Assembly: GCA_014189435.1 (NCBI GenBank)
Contig: CP050293.1
Span: forward strand, 5,151,001 to 5,215,000
Reading direction: 5' to 3'
DNA length: 64,000 bases
Source: Mesorhizobium loti
Lineage (GTDB): Bacteria; Pseudomonadota; Alphaproteobacteria; Rhizobiales; Rhizobiaceae
The notes under the pieces were generated by a model, which did not search any database, was not told the DNA's origin, and saw only the letters and a list, made by a program, of their open reading frames with translations. The translations under genes were made by a program, and so were the position numbers. Below are positions 9,009 to 18,087 of the stretch, in pieces. Numbering within the stretch: position 1 is the stretch's first letter; each line of letters begins with the position of its first letter.

Positions 9009-10004
9009 TCAGCCCCGCGCGGAGTTCTTGCCGGTCAGGATGCGCTCCCAGGCAAGCGCGTCGGCAACGATCTGGTCGAGATCGTCGCGTTGCGGGGTCC
9101 AGCCGAGTTCCGCGCGGGCGAGATCCGAATTGGCAACCACCGCCGCGGCGTCGCCGGGACGGCGATCGCCCATCTTCACCTCGAAATCATGGCCGAAGGC
9201 GCGGCGCACGCTGTCGATGACCTCGAGCACCGAGTAGCCATGGCTGTAGCCGCAATTGGCGACGAGGCTTTGTCCCCCGGCGCGCAGCCGCTGCAGGGCA
9301 AGGCGATGCGCCGCCGCCAGATCGCTGACATGGATGTAGTCGCGCATGCAGGTGCCGTCCGGCGTCGGATAGTCGGTGCCGAACACCTGCATGAACGGCC
9401 GCTTGCCGAGCGCCGTCTCGCAGGCAACCTTGATCAGATGGGTGGCGCCAGGCGTCGACTGGCCGGTGCGGCCCTTCGGGTCGGCGCCGGCGACGTTGAA
9501 GTAGCGTAGTGCCGTATAGCGCAACCCGTGCGCGATCGCCGCATCGCGTAGCATCCATTCGCTCATCAGCTTGGACAGGCCGTAGGGCGATTCCGGCGCC
9601 AAGCGGGCATCCTCGCGCACCGGCTCCAGTCCGGCGCCGCCATAGACGGCCGCGGTCGAGGAGAAGATGAAATTGGGCACGCCCTCGCGCACCGCGGTCT
9701 CGATCAGCGTGCGCGTCTTCGACGTGTTGTTCTCATAATAACTGAGCGGGTCGGCGACCGATTCCGGGACCACGATCGAACCGGCGAAATGGATGATCGC
9801 GTCGACATGATTGTCCCTGATGATAGAGCCGACCAATTCCCTGTCGGCGACATCGCCGACAACCAACTTTGCCTCCGGCGCCACCGCCCATTCGAAACCG
9901 GTCGAAAGACGGTCGAGAACGACCACGCTCTCGCCGGCATCCAGCAGCTCCCAGACCATATGGCTGCCGATATAACCGGCGCCGCCTGTTACCAAAACTG
10001 TCAT
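9009..10004 (-). CDS. galE: UDP-glucose 4-epimerase
   Basis: A 331-residue short-chain dehydrogenase-type epimerase that interconverts UDP-glucose and UDP-galactose for exopolysaccharide and LPS synthesis. The NAD-binding motif GGAGYIGSH is at residues 7-15, the catalytic serine lies in the FSSTAAVYGG segment (115-116), and the YxxxK pair is Y141/K145. The family-typical RYFNVAGADP and GTCMRDYIHVSDLA follow. Length is usual for GalE. It stands alone, head-to-head with hemA across a 266-base gap. Confidence 0.93.
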   Translation of the reverse strand: MTVLVTGGAGYIGSHMVWELLDAGESVVVLDRLSTGFEWAVAPEAKLVVGDVADRELVGSIIRDNHVDAIIHFAGSIVVPESVADPLSYYENNTSKTRTLIETAVREGVPNFIFSSTAAVYGGAGLEPVREDARLAPESPYGLSKLMSEWMLRDAAIAHGLRYTALRYFNVAGADPKGRTGQSTPGATHLIKVACETALGKRPFMQVFGTDYPTPDGTCMRDYIHVSDLAAAHRLALQRLRAGGQSLVANCGYSHGYSVLEVIDSVRRAFGHDFEVKMGDRRPGDAAAVVANSDLARAELGWTPQRDDLDQIVADALAWERILTGKNSARG

Positions 10005-10133
10005 CCGTGACCTCGCATCTCAAGATTTATCGGAAACTGTCTCAACCCCCGCTCTACTGGAAAGCCTGCCGCCTGGCCATTAGAACTCGTGGTAACCGAC
10101 GTTGTCGGCATGTGGCATCGTCCTGAAACAAAA

Positions 10134-10147
10134 TTGATCCACATCAA
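10134..10147. promoter_or_regulatory. FNR/FixK-type binding site upstream of hemA
   Basis: TTGATCCACATCAA is a perfect 5+4+5 inverted repeat matching the consensus TTGAT-N4-ATCAA of FNR, FnrL and FixK. Its centre is about 130 bases upstream of the hemA ATG. Low-oxygen control of hemA by FNR-type regulators is established in other alphaproteobacteria (Rhodobacter, Bradyrhizobium). Activation here is inferred from the match and position. It also lies upstream of the divergent galE. Confidence 0.85.
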
Positions 10148-10270
10148 GGGAATAGGCCACGATCCGTGGTCGTTAGGAACAGGTCCGGGGCGTGGCATTT
10201 TGACCAAAAAGGCCCGGTGGACGACCAATAGGGCAATGATTATGATCCCGCGCAAAATTGGGAAGTCGAC

Positions 10271-11548
10271 ATGAATTATCAGCGGTTCTTCGAGGAAGCG
10301 ATCGACCAGCTCCATGCCGAGCGTCGCTATCGCGTTTTCGCCGACCTGGAGCGCATCGCGGGCAAGTTTCCGCGCGCCATCTGGCGTTCCAATGGCCGCG
10401 CCGAGGAAATCACCGTTTGGTGCTCCAATGACTATCTCGGCATGGGCCAGCATCCCGACGTCATCGCCGCTTTCCAGAATGCGGCCGGCAAGATGGGTTC
10501 GGGCGCCGGCGGCACCCGCAACATTTCCGGCACCAGCAACCCGCTGGTCGAGCTCGAACTGGAGCTTGCCGACCTGCACGACAAGGAAGCGGCGCTCGTC
10601 TTCACCTCCGGCTTTGTCTCCAATGAAGCCTCGATTTCGACCATCGCCAGGCTTTTGCCCAACTGCCTGATCATCTCGGACGAATTGAACCACGCCTCGA
10701 TGATCGAAGGTGTGCGGCGCTCGGGCGCCGAAAAGAAGATCTTCCGCCACAATGATGTCGCGCATCTGGAAAGCCTGCTGCAGGCGGCCGGCCGCGAACG
10801 CGCCAAGCTGATCGTCTTCGAAAGCGTCTATTCGATGGATGGCGACATCGCGCCGATCAGGCAGATCGTCGAGCTCGCCGAACGCTACAACGCCATGACC
10901 TATATCGACGAGGTCCATGCCGTCGGCATGTATGGACCGCGCGGCGGCGGCATCACCGAGCGCGAAGGCCTGGCCGACCGCATCGACATCATCGAAGGCA
11001 CGCTGGCCAAGGCGTTCGGCACGCTGGGCGGCTACATCACCGGCACAAGTGCCGTGATCGACGCCGTGCGCTCCTACGCGCCGGGCTTCATCTTCACCAC
11101 GGCGCTGCCGCCGGCGATCGCGGCCGCGGCGACCACGTCGATCCGCCATCTCAAGCGCTCGCAGGCAGAGCGCGACGCCCAGCAGCAGCAGGCGACACGA
11201 ACCAAGCAGATCCTTTCGGCCGCCGGCCTGCCTGTGATGGACTCACCGACCCATATCGTACCCCTACTGGTCGGCGATCCGGAGGCCTGCAAGATGGCCA
11301 GCGACCGCCTGCTCGGCGTGCACGGCATCTACATCCAGCCGATCAACTACCCGACGGTGCCGCGCGGCACCGAGCGGCTGCGCATCACGCCGACGCCGTT
11401 TCATTCCGATGCGCTGATCGCCGAGTTGCAGGACGCGCTGGTCGAGACCTGGGATGCACTCGGCATTCCCTATGGCTCCGCCGGCCGGCCTTCGGTGGCG
11501 AAGAGCGACCGGATCATACCGCTGCTGGTACCCAAGTCAGGCGGCTGA
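10271..11548 (+). CDS. hemA: 5-aminolevulinate synthase
   Basis: A 425-residue PLP enzyme condensing glycine and succinyl-CoA to 5-aminolevulinate, the first step of the C4 (Shemin) heme pathway used by alphaproteobacteria. Family features are the N-terminal [32 protein letters not shown], the glycine-rich [13 protein letters not shown], the PLP-contacting aspartate in YIDEVHAVG, and the PLP lysine K247 in [13 protein letters not shown]. Full length for the family. A perfect FNR/FixK box upstream points to oxygen-regulated heme supply. Confidence 0.97.
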   Translation: MNYQRFFEEAIDQLHAERRYRVFADLERIAGKFPRAIWRSNGRAEEITVWCSNDYLGMGQHPDVIAAFQNAAGKMGSGAGGTRNISGTSNPLVELELELADLHDKEAALVFTSGFVSNEASISTIARLLPNCLIISDELNHASMIEGVRRSGAEKKIFRHNDVAHLESLLQAAGRERAKLIVFESVYSMDGDIAPIRQIVELAERYNAMTYIDEVHAVGMYGPRGGGITEREGLADRIDIIEGTLAKAFGTLGGYITGTSAVIDAVRSYAPGFIFTTALPPAIAAAATTSIRHLKRSQAERDAQQQQATRTKQILSAAGLPVMDSPTHIVPLLVGDPEACKMASDRLLGVHGIYIQPINYPTVPRGTERLRITPTPFHSDALIAELQDALVETWDALGIPYGSAGRPSVAKSDRIIPLLVPKSGG

Positions 11549-11604
11549 AGCCCGTTGCTGTTTGCGCCTGTCGATTGCTTCCAACGCCGCGACGCTCCGA
11601 CGTC

Positions 11605-11818
11605 ACGGCATGGATCCTAGGGTCTCCGCGACGTCGCTTCGCGACTGCTACGCCCTAGGATGACGAAGGCGCGGGGGCTTCTGGCTAGTCACAGAAGTTA
11701 GAGCTGGCATCGTAGCAATGGCCGACCTTCGAGATTAGCTGAGGCATCTTTCACTTCGTCATCCTAGGGCGGAGCAAGGAGCGAAGCGACGCGGCGCAGC
11801 CCCTAGGATCCATGCCGT
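11605..11818. repeat. Inverted pair of a ~65-base dispersed repeat; otherwise empty 338-base gap
   Basis: Copy 1 (11605-11668) and copy 2 (11754-11818) are reverse complements with scattered mismatches. Each runs from ACGGCATGGATCCTAGG through a GTCGCTTCGC core to CCTAGGATGACGAAG, and each has internal CCTAGG palindromes at both ends. The pair occupies most of the 338 bases between hemA and the convergent aminotransferase gene. No coding signal is visible here. The elements look like a non-autonomous repeat family: they carry no ORF and have short palindromic ends. Confidence 0.85.
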
Positions 11819-11886
11819 TACCGCGGCCGAGGGGTGAGGCGGTCCAGAATCTTCAAACGCGCCGGCTTTCATGTCCAGCCCAATCC

Positions 11887-13083
11887 TCAAACTGTCTTCA
11901 TCCACTTCGCCAATCGGTGCGCCGCTTCCTCGATCTGGTCGAGGCGGCGGTGGAAGCACAGCCTGAGGAAGGCTTCGCCGCCGGGACCGAAGGCGGTGCC
12001 GGGCGCCAGGCCGACATTGGCTTTGTCGACGATGTCGAATGCAGCCGCGCGGGAATCGGTAATGCCGTCGACGGTGAAGAACAGATAGAATGCGCCTTGC
12101 GGCACGGTGAACCGGGCTCGGCCTGTGGCTCCGAGAATATCGCAGACCAGATCGCGCGCCTTGCGTGCCCGCTCCACCTGTTCGGCAACGAAGGCGTCAC
12201 CCTCATCAAGGGCGGCAACCGCGCCGCGCTGCATGAACTGGGCGACGCCGGAGTTGGAATACTGGATCAGGTTCTCGAACACCTGCTGCAAGCTCGGATG
12301 GGTCTTGATCCAGCCGACACGCCAGCCGGTCATCGCCCAGTTCTTGGAAAAACTGTTGACGAACAGGATGCGGTCTTCCGCAGTGGCGATGTCGAGGAAG
12401 GACGGCGCACGGCCGTGGCTGTAGTGGAACAGCGAATAGATCTCGTCGGCGATGATCCAGAGGTTTCTCGCGCGCGCCAGATCGAGGATCGCCTGCAAGG
12501 TCTCATGATCGGCGGTCCAACCGGTTGGGTTCGACGGCGTGTTGATGAACAGCGCCTTGGTGCGCGGCGTGATCGCCGCCGCAATCTTCTCGACGTCGCA
12601 GGACCAGCCATTGCCGGAATGATCGAGCGTGACCGCCACCGGAACGGCTCCCGATATCCCTGCTGCGGCATCGAAATTCGGCCAGGCCGGCGACAGGTAG
12701 ACCACCTCGTCGCCGGCGCCTGCGAGCGCGTCGAGTGCCAGCTGGATGGCATGCATGCCGGACCCGGTGACGATGAATTGCTCCTCGGGGAAATTCTTGC
12801 CGAAATGCCTGGCATAGTAACGGGAAAGCGCCTGCCTGAGATCGGGGATGCCCCTCTGCCAAGTGTAGAACGTCTCGCCACCGGCCAGCGCTTTGGACGC
12901 GGCATCGGTGATGAACGCAGGCGTCGGCAGGTCGCCCTCGCCGGCCCAGAGCGGGATCATGCCTTCGCGCAGGCGGCCGTAATTGACGACGGCGACAATG
13001 CCGCTTTCGGGCGCGGCGCGGGCTTCCGTGCGCAAGCTGTTGATCAGGGTCATGGGCGGGTCCGTTCCGATCTCGGCGTTCAT
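11887..13083 (-). CDS. Class I/II pyridoxal-phosphate aminotransferase
   Basis: A 398-residue fold-I aminotransferase. It shows the N-terminal PLWAGEGDLPTPAFI, the PLP-stacking YTWQRGIPDLRQALSRYY region, the substrate/PLP motifs NTPSNPTG and ADEIYSLF, the PLP lysine in NSFSKNWAMTGWRVGW, and a conserved C-terminal arginine region (FLRLCFHRR). It exchanges an amino group between an amino acid and a 2-oxo acid; the sequence does not fix the donor (aspartate or an aromatic amino acid are possible). The first ATG (13083) has AAGGAG upstream. Transcribed after mscL but separated from it by a terminator. Confidence 0.85.
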   Translation of the reverse strand: MNAEIGTDPPMTLINSLRTEARAAPESGIVAVVNYGRLREGMIPLWAGEGDLPTPAFITDAASKALAGGETFYTWQRGIPDLRQALSRYYARHFGKNFPEEQFIVTGSGMHAIQLALDALAGAGDEVVYLSPAWPNFDAAAGISGAVPVAVTLDHSGNGWSCDVEKIAAAITPRTKALFINTPSNPTGWTADHETLQAILDLARARNLWIIADEIYSLFHYSHGRAPSFLDIATAEDRILFVNSFSKNWAMTGWRVGWIKTHPSLQQVFENLIQYSNSGVAQFMQRGAVAALDEGDAFVAEQVERARKARDLVCDILGATGRARFTVPQGAFYLFFTVDGITDSRAAAFDIVDKANVGLAPGTAFGPGGEAFLRLCFHRRLDQIEEAAHRLAKWMKTV

Positions 13084-13111
13084 CAGCGCTCCTTACCAGA
13101 TGCGAAAACAG

Positions 13112-13141
13112 AAAACCCCGGCCGCGAACGACCGGGGTTTT
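13112..13141 (-). terminator. Intrinsic terminator downstream of mscL
   Basis: Perfect inverted arms AAAACCCCGG and CCGGGGTTTT around a CCGCGAACGA loop. Read on the minus strand, the 3' arm ends in a T-run, so it terminates mscL transcription 22 bases after the mscL stop and before the aminotransferase start. Confidence 0.85.
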
Positions 13142-13163
13142 GGTCCAGAAGAACCTGATCTGT

Positions 13164-13586
13164 CTATCTCTTGGCGAGCAGGTCGCGAATTTCGGTGAGC
13201 AGCGCGACATCGGCTGGCGGCGGAGCGGCTGGTGCAGCCGGCTTCTCGCGTTCAAGCCGCTTGCGCATGTTGTTCACTGCCTTGACCATCAGGAAGATGA
13301 TGAAAGCGAGGATGATGAAGTTCAGCGCCACGGTGATGAAGCTGCCATAGGCGAAAACAGCGCCTTGCTTTTTGGCGTCCGCCAGCGAGGTGGCGTTGAC
13401 GGCCGAGGAGAGCCCCAGGAAATAGTTGTTGAAGTCCAAGCCGCCGAAAATCGCGCCGACGATCGGCATGATGATGTCGTTGACAAGAGAATCTACGATC
13501 TTGCCGAAGGCCGCGCCGATGATGACGCCGACCGCAAGGTCCATCACATTGCCCTTGGAAATGAATTCCTGGAATTCTTTCAGCAT
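13164..13586 (-). CDS. mscL: Large-conductance mechanosensitive channel MscL
   Basis: A 140-residue inner-membrane channel that opens under hypo-osmotic membrane tension. The N-terminal amphipathic helix and first transmembrane segment ([19 protein letters not shown], then [20 protein letters not shown]) are classical. The second membrane helix is [20 protein letters not shown]. The cytoplasmic end is a proline/alanine linker followed by the helix [17 protein letters not shown] 13586 is selected by the strong AAGGAGGG site. Family-normal length. Confidence 0.97.
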   Translation of the reverse strand: MLKEFQEFISKGNVMDLAVGVIIGAAFGKIVDSLVNDIIMPIVGAIFGGLDFNNYFLGLSSAVNATSLADAKKQGAVFAYGSFITVALNFIILAFIIFLMVKAVNNMRKRLEREKPAAPAAPPPADVALLTEIRDLLAKR

Positions 13587-13837
13587 TCGACCCTCCTTGT
13601 CGTGACCGGCCGAACTGCCGTTTCCGTCCTTGCGGGCATCGACCTGAGGCAACATAACAAAAACCTCCGGTTGCAACATCGGCAAAAAGGAGAAAGCAAC
13701 CGGTTTCTCCTTACCCGGCGGCAGTCCCGGAAATCACGGCCTTCATGCACCCAAAGCCGTGATGGACTCGGACGCCAAGCTGTGATTGCGTCTGGGCAAG
13801 CCGGGTTGAAATTCGGCACAGGGAGGATCTTGCCGGC

Positions 13838-16800
13838 GTGCAGGGCTTGTTCATCGTCATCATCGCGATCGCCTATGTGACGCTGCTGTTCGCCATCGCC
13901 AGCCTGGGCGACCGCCGCTCGGCCATTTCAGAGCCGAGCCGAGCCCGGCCCTTCATCTACGCGCTCAGCCTCGCGATCTACTGCACGTCCTGGACCTTCT
14001 TCGGCTCGGTCGGCCTCTCTTCCGAACGCGGCCTCGAATTCCTGGGTATCTATACCGGCCCGGTGCTGGTCTTCGTGTTCGGCTTCCCGCTGCTCAACCG
14101 CATCGTGCGGCTGGCCAAGACGGAGAAGATCACCTCGATCGCCGACTTCCTCGGCGCACGCTACGGCAAGAGTTTTACTGTCGCGGCGATCGCCACGCTG
14201 ATCGCCACCATCGGCGCGGTCCCCTACATCGCGCTGCAGTTGAAGGCGATCTCCGGTTCGGTCAGCCTGATGGTCGAGCACTATACGGGATCGCCGCCCT
14301 CCTTCGATCCCTTCGTCAGCGACATCTCGCTGGTCGTCGCCATGCTGCTGGCGCTGTTTGCGGTGCTGTTCGGCACACGCCACGCCGACGCCACCGAACA
14401 CCAGGACGGGCTGGTGCTGGCGGTGGCCGTCGAAACCGTGGTCAAGCTCGCCGCCTTCCTGGCCATCGGCCTGATGGTCACCTTCCTGATCTTCGGCGGC
14501 CCGGGCGACATGGTCGACAAGCTCGCGCAGAATGCACAGGTTCGGCAGGCGATGAGCTACAACACCTCGCTCGCCACCTGGCTGGTGCTGACCTGCCTGA
14601 GCGGCTTTGCCATCATCATGCTGCCGCGGCAGTTCTACGTCACCATCGTCGAGAACCGTGGCGAGGCCGAGTTGCGCACCGCGACATGGGTGTTTCCGCT
14701 CTACCTCGTGGCGATCAATCTGTTCGTGCTGCCGATCGCCTTTGCCGGCCTTTCGCTGGTCGGCACCGGGACCAGCAGCGATCTCTACGTGCTGTCGCTG
14801 CCCTTGTTCAGCGGCCATGACGTGCTGGCGATGGCGGCTTTCATCGGCGGGCTGTCGGCGGCAACCGCGATGGTGATCGTCGAGAGCGTGGCGCTGTCGA
14901 TCATGATCTCCAACGACCTCGTCATTCCGTTGTTCGTGCGCCGCCTGCTCAAGACCTCGACGTCCGAGACCGAAGACTGGTCGACGCTCATCCTCAATGT
15001 TCGGCGCGGGGCGATCTTCATCCTTTTGTTCATCGCCTTCCTCTACTACCGCGAGAGCACCAACAGCGCGCGGCTGTCGTCGATCGGCCTGATGTCGTTC
15101 GCGGCGATCGCACAGTTCGCGCCGGCGCTGATCGGCGGGCTGATCTGGCGCGGCGCCAATGGCCGGGGCGCAGCACTTGGCATGGTCGCCGGCATCCTCG
15201 TCTGGGGCTACACGCTGTTGTTTCCATCGCTTGCCGCACCCGATACCGGCATCATCGTGCACGGGCTGTTCGGCTTCGAGGCGTTGCGGCCGCAGGCCCT
15301 GTTCGGCACCGTCGCCGAACCGCTGAACCACGGCGTGTTGTGGAGCCTGTCGATCAACGCGGTGTTCTTTGTGCTGGGTTCCCTCTCGCGCGCATCGGTG
15401 CCGCTGGAACGCATCCAGGCGTCGATCTTCGTGCCGCGCGATGCCGGCCCGATGCCCAGCCTGCGCCGCTTCCGCACCGCCATCACCGTCAACGACCTCA
15501 AGGACACGATCGGGCGCTATCTCGGCGTCGAGCGCACCGAGCGCTCCTTCCAGTCGTTCGAAAAGACCAACGGAATCTCGCTGCACGGCAACGAGCAGGC
15601 GAGCATGGACGTCATCCGCTTTTCCGAGCAATTGCTGGCCAGCGCCGTCGGCTCCTCCTCGGCGCGGCTGATCCTGTCGCTGCTGTTTCGGCGCCACGAC
15701 CGCGAATCGAGGGACGCCTTCCGCTTGCTCGACGACGCCACCGAGGCGCTGCAGCACAACCGTGACTTGCTGCAGATCGCGCTCGACCAGATGGAACAAG
15801 GCATCACCGTCTTCGATCGCGATTTCCGCCTGATCTGCTGGAACCGCCAGTACCGGGCCCTGTTCGACCTGCCCGACGAGATGGGCCAGGTCGGCGTCTC
15901 GCTCGACAGCATCCTGCGCCATCTCTCGGAGCGCGGCGACATTCCGGCGGAGCAGCGCGTGGCCATGCTCAACCGGCTGACCAGTTTCGTCAGCCCATGG
16001 CAGATGGAGCTGAAAACCTCGGGCCGCATCCTGGAACTGCGGTCCAACCCGATGCCGGACGGCGGCATTGTCGCCACCTATGCCGACATTTCCGGGCGCG
16101 TCGAGCAGGATTTGGCGCTGAAACGCGCCAATGAATCGCTGGAGCAGCGCGTCAAGACCCGCACCATCGAACTGACCCGGGTCAACGAGGAACTGGCGCA
16201 GGCGCAGATGCTGGCCGAGGAGGCCAATCTCGGCAAGACGCGCTTCCTCGCCGCCGCTGGCCACGACATCCTGCAGCCGCTGAACGCTGCCAGGCTCTAT
16301 TGCTCGTCGCTGATCGAGAAGGCCGGCAAGGGACCTGCCGGCAAGGCAGCGGTCAACATCGAATCCTCGCTGGAATCGGTCGAGACCATTCTCGGCGCCG
16401 TGCTCGACATCTCCCGCCTCGACGCCGGTGCGATGAAGCCGGACGATACCGCCTTCAACCTCGACGGATTGCTGCGCCAGATCGGCAACGACTTCCAACC
16501 GCTGGCCGCCGAAAAGAAGCTCGAGCTGACGATCATGCCGTCATCGCTGACGGTGACGACGGACCGCAATTTGTTGCGTCGCCTGATCCAGAACCTCGTC
16601 TCCAACGCAATCAAATACACGCGCCACGGCCGTGTGCTGGTCGGCGTCAGGCGGCGCGGCGAACTGGCCGAGATCCAGGTGATCGACACCGGCATCGGCA
16701 TCGCCGGCGACAAGCTGAACACGGTCTTTCATGAATTCACCCGACTGGATGAAGGCGCGCGCGAGGCCGAGGGCCTCGGTCTCGGCCTCTCCATCGTCGA

Positions 16801-17326
16801 CCGCATCGCCCGCGTGTTGCGCCTGGAAATCCGGATCTTTTCCAACCCGGGCAAGGGCACGCGCTTCTCCGTCATCCTGCCCGTGGCGGCCGTGCAGGAG
16901 CCGCGACGCGAGATCGAAACCAAAACCCCGGCCCGCGCCACAGCCTCGCTGGCGGGACTGCACGTGCTGTGCATCGACAACGACGTCCGCATCCTCGAAG
17001 GCATGCGGCTCCTGCTCGAAGGCTGGGGCTGCAATGTCGACACCGTGTCCGGCTCAGGGGATCTGGAAAGCGCCACGATGCGTCGCCCGGACATCGTCCT
17101 TGCCGACTATCATCTCGATGGCGAAACCGGTCTCGAACTCATCGTCAGGCTGCGCGCGATCCATGGCGACAACCTGCCGGCCGTACTGGTCACCGCCGAC
17201 CGCTCCAACGAGGTGCGCACGGCTGCGGGCGGGCTGGAGATTGCCGTGATCAACAAGCCGCTCAAACCGGCAGTGCTGCGCTCGATGATGGCCAGGGTCA
17301 GGCCGCTGGCATCGGCCGCCGAATAG
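13838..17326 (+). CDS. Hybrid sensor histidine kinase with N-terminal sodium/solute-symporter domain and C-terminal receiver
   Basis: A 1162-residue membrane protein. Residues 1 to ~520 are a polytopic domain of the sodium:solute symporter (PutP) type. About 620-740 is a PAS domain (MEQGITVFDRDFRLICWNRQ), followed by a coiled coil (~745-800). A HisKA/HATPase_c kinase follows, with the phospho-acceptor in AAAGHDILQPLNAA (H at ~809) and ATP-lid motifs (DTGIGI, GLGLGLSIVDR). A C-terminal receiver has its aspartate in VLADYHLDG (~1089). It resembles CbrA-type symporter-kinases but carries its own receiver. It may couple nutrient uptake to signalling. The start is GTG 13838, 10 bases after GGGAGGA. 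No partner regulator is adjacent. Confidence 0.9.
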   Translation: MQGLFIVIIAIAYVTLLFAIASLGDRRSAISEPSRARPFIYALSLAIYCTSWTFFGSVGLSSERGLEFLGIYTGPVLVFVFGFPLLNRIVRLAKTEKITSIADFLGARYGKSFTVAAIATLIATIGAVPYIALQLKAISGSVSLMVEHYTGSPPSFDPFVSDISLVVAMLLALFAVLFGTRHADATEHQDGLVLAVAVETVVKLAAFLAIGLMVTFLIFGGPGDMVDKLAQNAQVRQAMSYNTSLATWLVLTCLSGFAIIMLPRQFYVTIVENRGEAELRTATWVFPLYLVAINLFVLPIAFAGLSLVGTGTSSDLYVLSLPLFSGHDVLAMAAFIGGLSAATAMVIVESVALSIMISNDLVIPLFVRRLLKTSTSETEDWSTLILNVRRGAIFILLFIAFLYYRESTNSARLSSIGLMSFAAIAQFAPALIGGLIWRGANGRGAALGMVAGILVWGYTLLFPSLAAPDTGIIVHGLFGFEALRPQALFGTVAEPLNHGVLWSLSINAVFFVLGSLSRASVPLERIQASIFVPRDAGPMPSLRRFRTAITVNDLKDTIGRYLGVERTERSFQSFEKTNGISLHGNEQASMDVIRFSEQLLASAVGSSSARLILSLLFRRHDRESRDAFRLLDDATEALQHNRDLLQIALDQMEQGITVFDRDFRLICWNRQYRALFDLPDEMGQVGVSLDSILRHLSERGDIPAEQRVAMLNRLTSFVSPWQMELKTSGRILELRSNPMPDGGIVATYADISGRVEQDLALKRANESLEQRVKTRTIELTRVNEELAQAQMLAEEANLGKTRFLAAAGHDILQPLNAARLYCSSLIEKAGKGPAGKAAVNIESSLESVETILGAVLDISRLDAGAMKPDDTAFNLDGLLRQIGNDFQPLAAEKKLELTIMPSSLTVTTDRNLLRRLIQNLVSNAIKYTRHGRVLVGVRRRGELAEIQVIDTGIGIAGDKLNTVFHEFTRLDEGAREAEGLGLGLSIVDRIARVLRLEIRIFSNPGKGTRFSVILPVAAVQEPRREIETKTPARATASLAGLHVLCIDNDVRILEGMRLLLEGWGCNVDTVSGSGDLESATMRRPDIVLADYHLDGETGLELIVRLRAIHGDNLPAVLVTADRSNEVRTAAGGLEIAVINKPLKPAVLRSMMARVRPLASAAE

Positions 17327-17357
17327 CGTCAAAGGCGCCCGGCCAGAGCCGGCGGTC

Positions 17358-17993
17358 TCAGTTCCGGTGTCCGAGGCTTTCGAGGTAAGCGCAGAACATG
17401 TCGGCCATGCCGTCGGCATAGCTCTGGATCTCACCTGGCGTTTGAGGACTTCCCGAAAAATCCTTTCCCACCGCGCTGAGTGTCGCGATGATCAGGTCGC
17501 CCGCCAGGACACGGACGGCTTGCTCGGCCTCGGGCAATGCCTCAAGCAGGAAGGTCTGAACGGTACGCTCTCCTGAGGCTTTCGCCTCGTGCGCTTCGGG
17601 TGCGTCGCGGTAGAGGGGTGCGGCGTCATTGAGCGCCACGCGCACGGCGGCCTCTTCGCACTCCGAGCGGATGAAGGCGTGGACCAAGGCACGCAGCCGT
17701 TCGAGCGGTGGTCGCTGGTCGTTCTCGAGTATGGTGCGCAGCAGACCACCCGTCTGCCGCCATTCATCGCTCTGGAGCCTGAACAAAAGGGCGGCCTTGT
17801 TCGGGAAATATTGATAGAGCGAGCCGACACTCACCCCGGCCTTTTCGGCGACGCGTGTGGTGGTGAAACGCTGCGCGCCTTCGCTCGCCAAAACCTGAAC
17901 AGCAGCTTGCAAAATCGCCGCGACAAGGTCCGTCGCGCGTGCCTGTTTTGGCTGTTTTCGTGAAGAAATCAAAGGACTTGAGCGTCCGGTCAT
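17358..17993 (-). CDS. TetR/AcrR-family transcriptional regulator
   Basis: A 211-residue protein with an N-terminal TetR DNA-binding helix-turn-helix (TTTRVAEKAGVSVGSLYQYF, about residues 45-64) and a C-terminal ligand-binding domain that includes EAHEAKASGERTVQTFLLE. ATG 17993 is chosen because it leaves the usual ~25-residue lead before the HTH. It is transcribed divergently from an O-methyltransferase gene 94 bases away, the usual arrangement for a local repressor of that gene. No clear palindromic operator was found in the gap. Confidence 0.88.
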   Translation of the reverse strand: MTGRSSPLISSRKQPKQARATDLVAAILQAAVQVLASEGAQRFTTTRVAEKAGVSVGSLYQYFPNKAALLFRLQSDEWRQTGGLLRTILENDQRPPLERLRALVHAFIRSECEEAAVRVALNDAAPLYRDAPEAHEAKASGERTVQTFLLEALPEAEQAVRVLAGDLIIATLSAVGKDFSGSPQTPGEIQSYADGMADMFCAYLESLGHRN

Positions 17994-18087
17994 GTCTCGG
18001 TCCGGCAATGCGAATTGGAAACCTGAAGGATTATTCGTATTTTCAGAACGACACAAGGACGCAGTCATTTTTCGAACGGAGACTTTC

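Noticed and set aside
13928..16498. 856-codon open frame antisense to the hybrid kinase gene
   Set aside because: It arises from high GC3 in the real gene; its composition (rich in R, A, D, H, Q) has no domain or ribosome site.
17994..18087. TetR operator between the TetR and O-methyltransferase genes
   Set aside because: Only short, imperfect symmetry (CTGAA...TTCAG) was found; not enough to call a site.
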